Source: Sipunculus nudus (lineage: Eukaryota; Annelida; Sipuncula; Golfingiida; Sipunculidae). From it: 64,000 bases of DNA. The notes beneath the pieces are model-generated. The model did not search any database and was not told where the DNA came from. It worked only from the letters and a program-made list of their open reading frames with translations. This document shows, one piece after another, positions 47,312 through 57,710 of the stretch. The stretch spans positions 26,472,008 to 26,536,007 of the forward strand of contig CM049313.1 of NCBI GenBank assembly GCA_026874595.1, in the 5' to 3' direction. A program made the position numbers and the translations under genes. How positions within the stretch are numbered: position 1 is the stretch's first letter; the number at the start of each line of letters is the position of its first letter.

Positions 47312-49682
47312 TTTTTAGTGAACCTGTGAGCTTATGTGATGGTGCGGCATCGTGCGTTGTCTGTACGTTAACCATAGCTATCTCAAAAACGGCTGGAGCT
47401 AGCATCACCAAATTTTTTGCAAATAATCAGTCATCCAAAAAACTATATTAGATTTTGTTTATTTTTTTCATAACTGCATTTTCTTAGATTTTGTAGGGAA
47501 AAAGCTAAAAAAGCTTTAAAAATCTTCTTCTCCGAAACTGTCCAGCCAAATTGTTCAATATTTCACAGAAATGATCCCTGGAACAATCTTTCTCAAGTTT
47601 GTTCGAATGGTTTTAGCTGGGAGATTTTTGGCCGAGATACAGGAGGTTGAACTTTGTTAACTGTGCAAAAAAGCATATTAAAATTTAAATCTCAGAAACG
47701 GCTGTAGCTATCATCACCAAAATTTATGCCATTGTTGGTCACAAAGGTCATATCTGAAATTGAGGTATTGGTGGCGCCACCTGCATCGGCCTTTTTTGTA
47801 CAGGGACATCAGTGCCTGTATCACACTGAGGGCTACAAAAATTTCTTCTCTGAAGCCATATGGCCAAAATGTTTAATATCGCACAGATATGATCCTAGGG
47901 TAGTGCTTTCTGAAATTTGTTCAAATGGTCTCCTTTCAGTGACTTTTGGCTAAGTTATGGGAAGCTGAATTTAGTCATATGCGATAACAGCCCATTTTAG
48001 CTCAGTGGCTACAAAGGTCTTCTTCTCAAAAACCACTGGGCTAAATTCTTAAATCTCACACATTAATTATCCTCAGATGTTGATAATTCAAGTTTGTTCA
48101 AATGGTTTTGGTTCAGTGCTTTTTGGCTTAATTATGGGAAGCTGAACTTAGCCAGTTTGCTGTATTGTCCTCTATGAGTTATAAACCTGCAAAATGTTTT
48201 TTGACTGATGCCACTGAAGCCAGTTTGTTAAATAATTAACAAGAATAATTCCTACAATAATTCTTAATAATAATTGTCAGTAATGGTTCCACATGAATGA
48301 TTTTTGGCTGAATTATGGAGATTGAATCGAGTCATATTACCATATATGCTAGCTGTGTGATGCTGTTACATCTAGCCTGGCACCAGTTTATCAGCATCTA
48401 TTACATCATGCCACTAGACATTATGATTTCAGGTTATATTTGGTTAATATTGACAAAGTTTTTTTAAAAGCTTTTAAAAAATTTAGATTTATGATTCAAG
48501 TTATCATACCAGGCAATGTTACAATAATGGATATTCAGCTCTCTGTGGCTATATAAAGACAACTGTACGTGGATTATAAATTATTGGTATCCCTACTCAA
48601 CTTAATTCAAGAATTTGCCATCAATGAGATATATCTGTATTTAATTTTGCATTCAGTATGCATCCGTAATAATTTTACATATATTCCTGATTTTTTTATA
48701 AAAAGTCAGCTGAAAAGCATTTTGTATTGGGAAAATAAATTTCAAAGTTATTTCAAGTAGGGAACACTTTTGTGTTCAGATGGCAGCACTTGGTTTACCA
48801 TTGGCAGATTGCCAGTGCCTTGATGTTGGCCATTAGCCAAGATGATGTCATCTCTATAAATAGTTTTTGCACAGTGCCAGGATTGGAAGAAGTGCAGCCA
48901 GGTATAGGTCAAGAGTTCACTCAGTGCAGTAGCTGCATTCTATTTATAGCTTTGGCAGACTGCCAACTGTGTCAGATTATGCAACAGGTCAAGAGTTAAC
49001 TCAGTGCTGCCAGGTACAGGTCAAAAGTTCACTCAGTCTAGCCAGATGCAGGTCAAGAGTTCACTCAGTGCAGTAGCTTGAGGCAGCAATTTGTCACAGG
49101 TCACTCGGGGGGCCTTACTCACCTAAGCCTTGTCAGCCCAGTGCATCAAACTTTTGGGAAGTTTGATGTATTGGACTGATATTTTGACCTGTCTATGCGT
49201 CATTGATGGTATTCTCATTTACAAGTCAGGTGGTGCAATGTACATTGACTTTTGCACAGTGTATGTGCGTGCTTATTTCTACAGAGGAATTTGATATATC
49301 AGCCTGAAATTGGGCATATTTATACATATCGAATAGCTTTGTCGTATAAAAGACTGGTGGTGCCACCTACAATAATTTTTGCACAGTGTGTGTCCCTGCT
49401 TATTTCTCAGGAGGGGTTTGATATATCAGTCTGAAAATTGGCATGTGTATTTCTCTGATAGCTTCATTGTATACAAGACTGGTGGTGCCAGCTACAATAG
49501 TTTTTATGTTGTATGCACCCATGCCAGAATTTCAGCAGTGATGTTTGTGTAATTGTTTCTTATTCAAAATGTTTAGTACTTTCATTGTTCATATACATGA
49601 AAAGTAATGGTCCAGCATTGAAGCATTATACCTGGTGTATTTCCCAATGCACAGGTTCGCATTAGGCCTGTAGGCCTTGTTT
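47312..49682 (+). mobile_element. Family C element, complete (about 2.37 kb)
   Basis: It runs from TTTTTAGTGAACCTGTGAGC to CACAGGTTCGC (49650-49660), AGGCCTGTAGGCCT and TTGTTT. This copy lacks the internal C-in-C insertion seen at 7016 and 37941, so it shows the simple form of the family. GGTGGCGCCACC is exact at 47770 and degenerate at about 49228, 49360 and 49488. It is non-coding. Confidence 0.85.
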
Positions 49683-50220
49683 AGTTTTTCCTCCGATCAA
49701 GTGAGGGTTTAAGTTTGCCATGAACGTTTTTAGGTTGGGCATTATAACTAATTGCCAATGTATTGGGTGATACAACTTAAGCTGATGTATGGCACCTGTC
49801 AATCACGGCTGATTTGTTCCTTTGTAAGGCTTGGGTCAAGCTGAGCTTGTTTACTCAACCCTGACCATGGTACAGGTGCACCAGTGTGATAAGCACCGAG
49901 CCACCGGTGTTCTGTCTCTGTCATCCTACATATGTTTTTTCTTGCGCATGGAGATATAAATAACCATGATTTCCTAAACTTTTCATTGTCTTTCCACAAA
50001 TTCATATAAATAACCATGATTTCCTAAACTTTTCATTGTCTTTCCACGAATTCATATACCCCACGATATGCATTTTGTACAAAAACCACAAAATTTTAAG
50101 CCCACAATATTATCTGAATCTACAGTATGTTAGTGATGGAATGCCTTTATGTATAATAGCTGAAATAACATGTTACTTGGTGTGAGTGATGATATGCCTT
50201 TATTTATAGTAGCCGTAATA
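49683..50220. repeat. Unclassified segment with a 50-bp direct duplication
   Basis: The phrase ATATAAATAACCATGATTTC, then CTAAACTTTTCATTGTC and TTTCCAC, then AATTC, occurs twice in tandem at about 49955-50054. Another imperfect pair, GATGGAATGCCTTTAT and GATGATATGCCTTTAT, lies at 50133-50205. No gene. Confidence 0.5.
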
Positions 50221-51421
50221 ATATGTTATCTGTTAGCAGGGCACAAATCATAACCACATGACCGAGAAACTTCTAAGTGTACATCTGTGAAGGACAATAA
50301 AAAATCTCCTTGGAAATCTGAAATTAGGTCAGTGTGACTTATATCCTCCAAGCTATGGAGCTTCATAGTACCCCCAGGAAAAAAATAAATGTGATACAAA
50401 AGTTACAGTATCTTGATAATTAATGCATGGATCTTGTCTCAAATATTGACCATGTCTATTTTTGTCAGATCCTGAAAACTGGTGGGACCACCTGTATTTC
50501 TTTCTAATTTTTACAATTATTTTCTGGTTTTGAGACCGTTAAATGACAGAAATTATGTCAGTATCTCAGCAATTGTATTGATACTATCAGATTTGCAACT
50601 GTGGTTTCATCTGTGTCCTGAAACCTTGTGTTGTTTTTAAGAGCCCGGCATGAATAAGCGGATGCCCTATATTAATCACCCTGTCCATCCGTCTGTTTGT
50701 CTTTCTGTTAATGTCCATGAAATTTGTTTCCTGATGAAAACTCCAGTTTGGATTGACATATGGTTTCAAGCTTGACTTATATATGGCCCACCTCTAACGC
50801 AAGGACTCTATTGATTTTGGGGTCATGAGTTCAAAGGTCAAGGACACAGGACCGAGAGGACCCACATATTTAGAAGATTGTTGATGCATATTAAGCCACA
50901 CTTTTCATCCATCTTGCACATATAGCTGACTCTTCCAATAGTAGAAGAACCTGATTGATATTGGGGTCACAAGGTCAAAGGTAAAGGTCACAGGGGCCAT
51001 CTGTCCACATATTTGATTCTAGATGATAACTCCAGCTTGGAGTGACATGTTGGTTTCAAACTTGACTTATATGACCTACCAATAATGTAAGAAACCTTTT
51101 GATTTTGGGATCATGAGGTCAAGGTCAAGGTCACAGGAACCACCTCTTAAAAAAATTGTGGATGCATTTTAAGCCAAACTTTTCATCCCAAACCTTCCAT
51201 CTTCCACATGGAGCACCTGCCAATAGGGAAGGTTCCTATTGATTTTGGGGTCACTAGGTCAAAGGTCACAGGGCCAATCCATTAACAAATTAGTTTATGG
51301 ATGAAAACTCCAGGTGGATTGACAGGTTGGCGTCAGACTGATCACATGACCCATATTTTGAAAAAAAAAAACTATCCTTATGGACAAATTCAGCTGAGCG
51401 TTGAGATCCATGGGTCCCTTG
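50221..51421 (+). mobile_element. Family B/D composite, 3' end intact
   Basis: 50221-50520 matches the family B unit (GTTAGCAGGGCACAAATCAT). A family D hairpin start (GAGCCCGGCATGAATAAGC then GATGCCCTAT) follows at 50640. The block closes with CAGCTGAGCGTTGAGATCCA then GGGTCCCTTGTT at 51391-51421. Arrays of AGGTCA half-sites occur at 50979, 51116 and 51256. Confidence 0.6.
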
Positions 51422-51528
51422 TTATTTGATGCCATTTATAACTATATGGTTGTTATTCAGCTTAATAACCAATTCAGTTGAATATTATGTCACTTTGGGT
51501 GAACCAGTATTCATTTATTTCCTGTTAG

Positions 51529-51648
51529 GTGCACTTGTGTTGTGGAGACCAGTCACTGGGCAGTTGTGAAGTTCCTCTCAATAACCTGCTGAAAAAAGAC
51601 AGCACAGAGATCTACATGAAGCCTGTTAATATTGAAGACAGCTTTAAG
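51529..51648 (+). CDS. CEP120: CEP120 exon (about human residues 272-311), DUF3668
   Basis: The acceptor is TTTCCTGTTAG at 51518-51528 and the donor is AAG|GTTTGC at 51649. The exon is 120 nt, 40 codons, phase 0. [17 protein letters not shown] is the most conserved stretch, matching human [17 protein letters not shown], followed by [10 protein letters not shown] and VNIEDSFK. This is the last CEP120 exon I can recognise. The following sequence up to the window end is repeat, so the exons for the second and third C2 domains and the C-terminal coiled coil must lie downstream, after an intron of more than 12.3 kb. Confidence 0.94.
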
Positions 51649-52429
51649 GTTTGCTCAGTTATACCAAACATAATGCAAAAATATTTCAAGACACATATTA
51701 ATTGTATAATTTATTATATTGCTGTTATTTGACAAGTAAAGCCAGTTATGCTGGTTAATTTGGATTCTTCTTTGTTCTTGGAGTACAATAGGTATCACCT
51801 GGTATTTTATATCCCACTAAAGTCATATTTACACAGAACATAAAGAGGAATGTATTGTAGGCTGTACTAGGCATGTTTTTGGCTGACTTTCTTCATGCTC
51901 AGCTAAAGGGATTTCTGGTCTTTTTGCCTGGATAGCTGAGTGTGAGGAGAGCACAAAATGTTACAACTACACCTGCTGAGTTCTAACATGATATCTAGAA
52001 ATGTACTGGTGAAACCCCCTTTTGGAAACACAAAATATGTACATGTTGTCATATATCCTGCAAGGTAAGGGGTCATTTTTGCTCCTGGCTACATATAATC
52101 TATTTCAGAGACTGATTTAATGATGGTTTCGTTATATAATTTAACACAATTTAAAATTTACATGATAAAGATTTAAACTGTCATCCCTGTGCTATACAAT
52201 AAATGGAACCATTCAGCTTTTCTCATTCCCTGTGATAATAAGTTATTGAAATGAGATGCCATATTTATAATACAGGTGCTCTGCACTGTAAAATATTATT
52301 GAATAAATACCAATACGTCGTAAAAAGTTAAGCCTGCATCATATTAAGAAAAACAGTGCGGGAAAAACATTATTTGGTCTCAGCCCTTCAAGCTATATAA
52401 TTCATGAAATATTGAATATGCTAGGCAGT
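51649..52429. other. Start of last CEP120 intron, nothing recognised
   Basis: No continuation of CEP120 (the segment after about residue 311) could be read here. Confidence 0.4.
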
Positions 52430-52540
52430 ACTGAATAATTTTGTTTTCAACAAGATTTTAAGTGTCTTTATATTATCTTTGATGTGTTCAGGGATATTAT
52501 TCCAAACATTTGACACAGCATTGTCCTTGTCATGTGAACC
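52429..52540 (-). pseudogene. Decayed LINE reverse-transcriptase C-terminus
   Basis: The minus strand reads DKDNAVSNVWNNIPEHI, then KTLKILLKTKLFSTA and a stop. The pattern VWN-x-(I/L)P-x-x-I followed by LK-x-x-LKT-x-LF is the usual C-terminal end of CR1/L2-like reverse transcriptases. No upstream domain survives in frame. Confidence 0.55.
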
Positions 52541-52805
52541 CCAGTAGACCTTTGTGCATGGCTTGGTTCAGTTTATATTCAGTTTGTGAGGAAACAGGAT
52601 GTTTCATTAGTGGAGATACATATTCTTAAATCAATCTAGTGGCACAGCTCTGTGGATCGTGCAGTTTATTTATTGCATACTTTGGCCAACTATGTATTAA
52701 AGTAATAGCCCAGATTAGAGCTTTTTTGGCCTCACATGAGAACTGTAGGTAAATTCTTGTACTATGGCACAAATTTTTATCCCTGAACCAGTGTTTCACT
52801 TGTCT
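52541..52805. other. CEP120 intron sequence upstream of a family C element
   Basis: Nothing beyond possible LINE remnants. Confidence 0.35.
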
Positions 52806-55800
52806 ATTTTTAGTGTACCTATGAGCTTATGGGATGGCGCATCGTCATGCATGGTCCGTCGTCTGTACATTAACCCATACTATCTCAGAAACAGCAGGAG
52901 CTAGGATCATAAAACTTTATGCAAAAATAAGTCATCTAAAAAAACTCTTATCAGATTTTTAGGGAACCTGTGACCTTATGCGATGGTGCGGCGTTGTCCA
53001 TCGTTGCGTCATGCGTTGTGCGTTGTCCTTTGTCTGTACGTTAACCACAGCTTACTCAAAAACAGCAGGAGCTAGCATCACCAAATTTTTTGCAAATAAT
53101 CAGTCATCTGAAAAACTCAGTGTTTATTTTTAGCTCAGCTGACTATAAGTCATCTGAGCTATAGTCGTGGTCCATTGTCCGTCGTCCGTCCCTCTGTCCG
53201 TCCGTCCGTCCGTAGATGTGGCACATTTTGAAACCGTAAGACCTAGGAATCCAAAATTCGGCATAATGTTAGATGTCCCCAAGATCTCCTACCAAGCCGA
53301 AAACTGGGTCTTTGCGACTTCGTTCCTTTTAGAAATTAAGGAAAAACCTCAATTTTTTATTAAAAACCTATTTTTACACTTCAGGACTGCCTAATATCAA
53401 AACCACTCATCTGTTTTTCATCATATTTACCATAATTATTCCTCTATATAGTTCCTATGGACATGCCAGAAATTATGTCTGTATTATGTAAATTTAAAAA
53501 GTTATGGGCCCAAACATAATGCATTGTGTAAAAAATCAGGAAAGGTATTTGATCACTTAACACAAAATATGTTAAAGCTATAAACTTTTTTTCCAGTAAT
53601 ATAACTTTAATTAATCAAAATTAAATTGTATACCCAAAATTAGATCAAAATCTTTTAAATTTTTTAAAATATTAACAAAAATAAAAAATTGATACCTTAA
53701 ATTTTGCCCAACTTTGACGATGGCATGTTTTTTTCCTGTAAGTACTGTGGATTTAATTTTCACAGCATGTTTTTTTTAGCATTTTGTCTGTAAACACCGA
53801 AAATTTGAAACCAGTTGATCAAAAACTGTAGATTTTATTCAAGTTTTCAAGCACCATGTAACATATTGTTTACATGAAGCTAGTGTCATGCAGTTTGCAA
53901 GTGCTCAGCTCCCCAGCTTCAGCTCTCAGTTCCTAAAATTTGGCATGCAATTAGATGTCTCAAAAATCCCCTACCATGCCAAGAATTTGGTCACTAGGAC
54001 TTAATACCTTCGAGATATTAATGAAAAACTTAATTTTTCCATTAAAAACCCATTGTTACACTTCAAGACTGCCTAATATCAAAACCACTGATCTGACTTT
54101 AATCATATATAATATACATATTTTTCTATACATTCTCTATGAACATGCCAGAAATGATGTCAGTATTGCGTAATTGTTTTAATTTATGGGCCCAAACATA
54201 ATGCACTTTGTAAAAAATCAAGAAAAATATTTACTACCTTAACAAGAGGATTGCTGAAGCTAGAGATTTTTTGTCAGAGATGTAACATTATTTAAACAAG
54301 ATTCAATTGAATATCCAAAATTAGAAAGAAATTGGCCAAAAATTGTAGCTTTTATAAATGTTTTTATGAGACCATGTCAGACCTTGGCTCTCTGTAGCAC
54401 CTCTTGAGTCACCTGTATGTTGACCTTGTTGAACTTTCAGCAAATTATGCATGCTTGAGGCGAGTCATAAACTGGGGCTCCAGGCAGCTTATTATATAAT
54501 GGCCAGCCACAGTTGATCCAGGTGTCCAACCCAACTCATCTAGTAGTTTTAACCAACAACATAACAATAAACAATTATTGGTTTTTAATAACAAATTAAA
54601 GAAAAATAGAAAAGGAATTTGTTAGTTGATAATAACAGGAAATTAACTTGCAGTTACTGATGATATAAGAATCTTGTATCGATGGATAGAATGTCACGTA
54701 TTCCAAATAACACCATGCAGTCACTATGGTATTTTTCAGTTCAATTTTAATGATAAAAAAGTAAATCATATTATTCATTACTAATCATTAGGGATCATAT
54801 GAAGGAAATTAATGATAGACAATGATGCAGTTGATAATATTATTATCTAGATTCCTACTGTGTCTTTACTTAGTACATTGATGGGAAATTAGTCCAAAGT
54901 GAATATATTACATTTTTTTTATATAAATAAAAGCCATAAAACCAGGTACTTATGATCATTATTTAAATGTGTGAATTTTGTATATTCTGGATTCTCAACA
55001 TCATTGTTTGGTGAAAACTGAATAAATACCAGACATGGTGTGAATACTTTGCAATTTTATTTAAACACGAATATGAATATGTACTCCATTATAAAATTTC
55101 TTTCATAAGAATGGGAATTCAGGTAAAAATGAAAGTATATGAATACCAGTGCAAATACTTTCAAAATGTATTAATGAATGCATTCATGAATATATTCTCT
55201 AATATTATTTTAATAATCATTTCAGTTATATTTTATTTGAAAAAATCATACTATTCTCTTATATTTGGGACAATATTTGTAATTTTTTTAATAAATAGTT
55301 AAACTCTTATATTATATGTTCTGCTTATAAGTTATATGGCCAAGTCAAAATCTGTGCCACAATTGCACTCCATTTGTTGATAAAATAAATTAAATTAATC
55401 CTCTTTCCTGTCTCCAAAGTACTATCAAAATCATACATAAGCTAAACAACAACAACTCATAATACAGCTTATTTTTATTACCAAATAAAACCAGCATGTG
55501 CCTCATTTCTAAATCATACTTTTTTTAATATATATTACAGCTGAGCGCCAAGACCCATAGGTCCCTTGTTTTTTAACTGCGTTTTCTTAGATTTTATAGG
55601 GAAAAAGCTAAAAAAGCTTTAAAAATCTTCTTTTCCAAAACTGTACAGCTTAATTGTCCCATATTTCACAGAAATGATCCCTGGAACAATCTGTCTCAAA
55701 TTTGTTAGACTGGTTCCAGTTCAGAGATTTTTGGCCGAGTTACAGGAGGTTGAACTTAGTCATCTGTCCAAAAAAGCACACTAAAATTTCAATCTCAGAA

Positions 55801-56621
55801 ACGGCTAGAGCTGTCATCACCAAATTTTATGCTAATGTTTGTCACATATGTAATATCTGAAATTGAGGTATTGGTGGCGCCACCTACATTGATCTGTTTT
55901 TTACAAGCGAAAATGTAATTTTAGCTTTTTCTAGCTTATACATTGTTTTGTGATGAAACTGTTAAGCTGATTTGTTTGAACATTACAAGAATTATTCTAT
56001 GGTAGGATTCTGCCAGTTTTATAAGAATAGATTGGGAAATGCAGCTTTAAAGAAGTACTGTAGCCAATTGAAAAAGGCTTTCTGTGTTTGAAAACAGATT
56101 TGACAACATGCTGAGTTTCAGCAGCCAAGTCAAGAGGTCACTCAGTACAGCCAGGTGAGGTCCTGACATCACCATAGCAACTGTCCTGGCTCTGTCTGGT
56201 TTCTAGACAATGTGTCTAGACGTGTAGACACATCGTCTAGACACATTGTCTAGACGCAGAAAGCCCAGATTAGAACTATTGGAACTATATTTTGTAACTG
56301 TTTGGAATAACTTGGTTTGCTTTTTTAGCGAATCTGTGAGCTTATGAAATGGTGTGGCGTCGTGCGTCATAGCTATCTCAAAAAGGGCAGGAGCTAGCAT
56401 CACCAAATTTTTTGCAAAAAATTTGTCATCTAAAAAATTCTATTGGATTTTGCTTATTTCTTGGCCAACTGCATTTTCTTAGATTTTTTAGGGAAGAAGC
56501 TAAAAACCATTAAAGATTGATCATCTCCGAAGCCATGCTGCCAAATTATCCCAATAATCCTCCCTGGCAAAAATAACATATTGGAAAAATCCTGACTGAT
56601 ACATGCTAGTTGTATTCGCAA
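52806..56621 (+). mobile_element. Family C elements (several starts) split by family A
   Basis: Three family-C starts are visible: 52806 (TTTTTAGTGTACCTATGAGC), 52959 (TTTTTAGGGAACCTGTGACC) and 56324 (TTTTTTAGCGAATCTGTGAG). The second is interrupted at 53127 and resumes at 55571 with TTTTAACTGCGTTTTCTTAG, matching the uninterrupted family at 36700. GGTGGCGCCACC lies at 55873. A local inverted repeat of GTCTAGACA motifs is at 56200-56255. Confidence 0.78.
53127..55570 (+). mobile_element. Family A element, complete, inserted in family C
   Basis: It starts TTTTTAGCTCAGCTGACT and ends GTCCCTTGTT. Both flanks are the same family C copy, and the insertion point is a T-run (TTTATTTTT on the left, TTTTAACTG on the right), where the uninterrupted relative has TTATTTTTTGGCTAACTG. 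This gives the length, about 2.44 kb, and shows no obvious target duplication beyond T. Confidence 0.88.
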
Positions 56622-57710
56622 AAACTCTGTTTGGCGGATACTATGTTTTCAGTCAGATGCTGCCGCAGCATAGGTTTCCAGAGAACTCCTCCATAACCAC
56701 TAGGCAGAATTTTTTTGAATTCAGGATTATGATTGGGTCACATGTGAACTCCTGTGCCCTCATTTTTGGTTGACCTCTGACCTTTCCTCTCTGCCCAGTG
56801 TCCATTTGTGCCTCTGTATCCATACATAAATCCACACATCTCAGGGATCATTTGACTGATCAGGCTAAAATTTTGCACAAATGTAGCTCTGTGATAGCTT
56901 TATAACATACACTAAAAATGGTGGCGCCACCTGCAACCATTTTTACACAGTGTTCATCTATTCATCTGCCTTGGGATAAAATCACTCATATCTCTGCATT
57001 GGTTGGACTTATCCACCTGAAATTTTACATGTGTATACATCCTGGATTGATTTCTTGATTTAATGACAGGTATTGTTACCTACATTCACGTTAATGCTGC
57101 AGACATCCAAGCTCATATCTCAGGAACCATCTGACAAATTGGGCCAAAACTTTGCATGCTTATAGATCTCACATAGCTCTTTATGGTCACGCCTCCTGCA
57201 ACCATTTTTGCACAGCGTCCGTTTGCCGTGGGATACATCAGTTTATACATCTTGGATAGCTTTCTGGATTTTGTGGCAGGTGACGCCTCCTTTATGTTTA
57301 CGCTGCAGACATCCATGCTGATATCTCAGGACTGGCTTGATAGATATAGATCATATATGATTGTATAGATCACACATAGCTCTTAAACATACACAAAATT
57401 GGTGGCACACCTGCAACCATATTTGCACAGCATCCTTCTGTTTGTCTGCTGTTGGATAAAATCACTCGTATACAAGCATTGGTTTGACTTATCTGCCTAA
57501 AATTTTGCATATGTATACAACTTGGATAGCTTTCTGGATTTTGTGGCAGGTGGCACCACCTACATTCACATTTCTGCTGCAGAAATCCATGCTAATATGC
57601 AACACACCTCACTTTATTTCCCCTTGCCACTAGATCCATGCCTCTCTTCACCCGTCCCACTCTGATTTCTGCGGATACACGTAGTTGCTTGTCGACTACC
57701 CGTATTCTAG
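56622..57710 (+). mobile_element. HPE Helitron-like element, both ends present
   Basis: The 5' hairpin starts GTATTCGCAAAAACTCTG and ends GGCGGATAC (56651). The 3' end has a hairpin of GTAGTTG and CGACTAC around CTTGT (57681-57699), then CCGTATTCTAG at the end, followed by T. GGTGGCGCCACC is exact at 56920, with degenerate copies further on. Left flank is family C and right flank family A2. It is non-coding. Confidence 0.78.
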
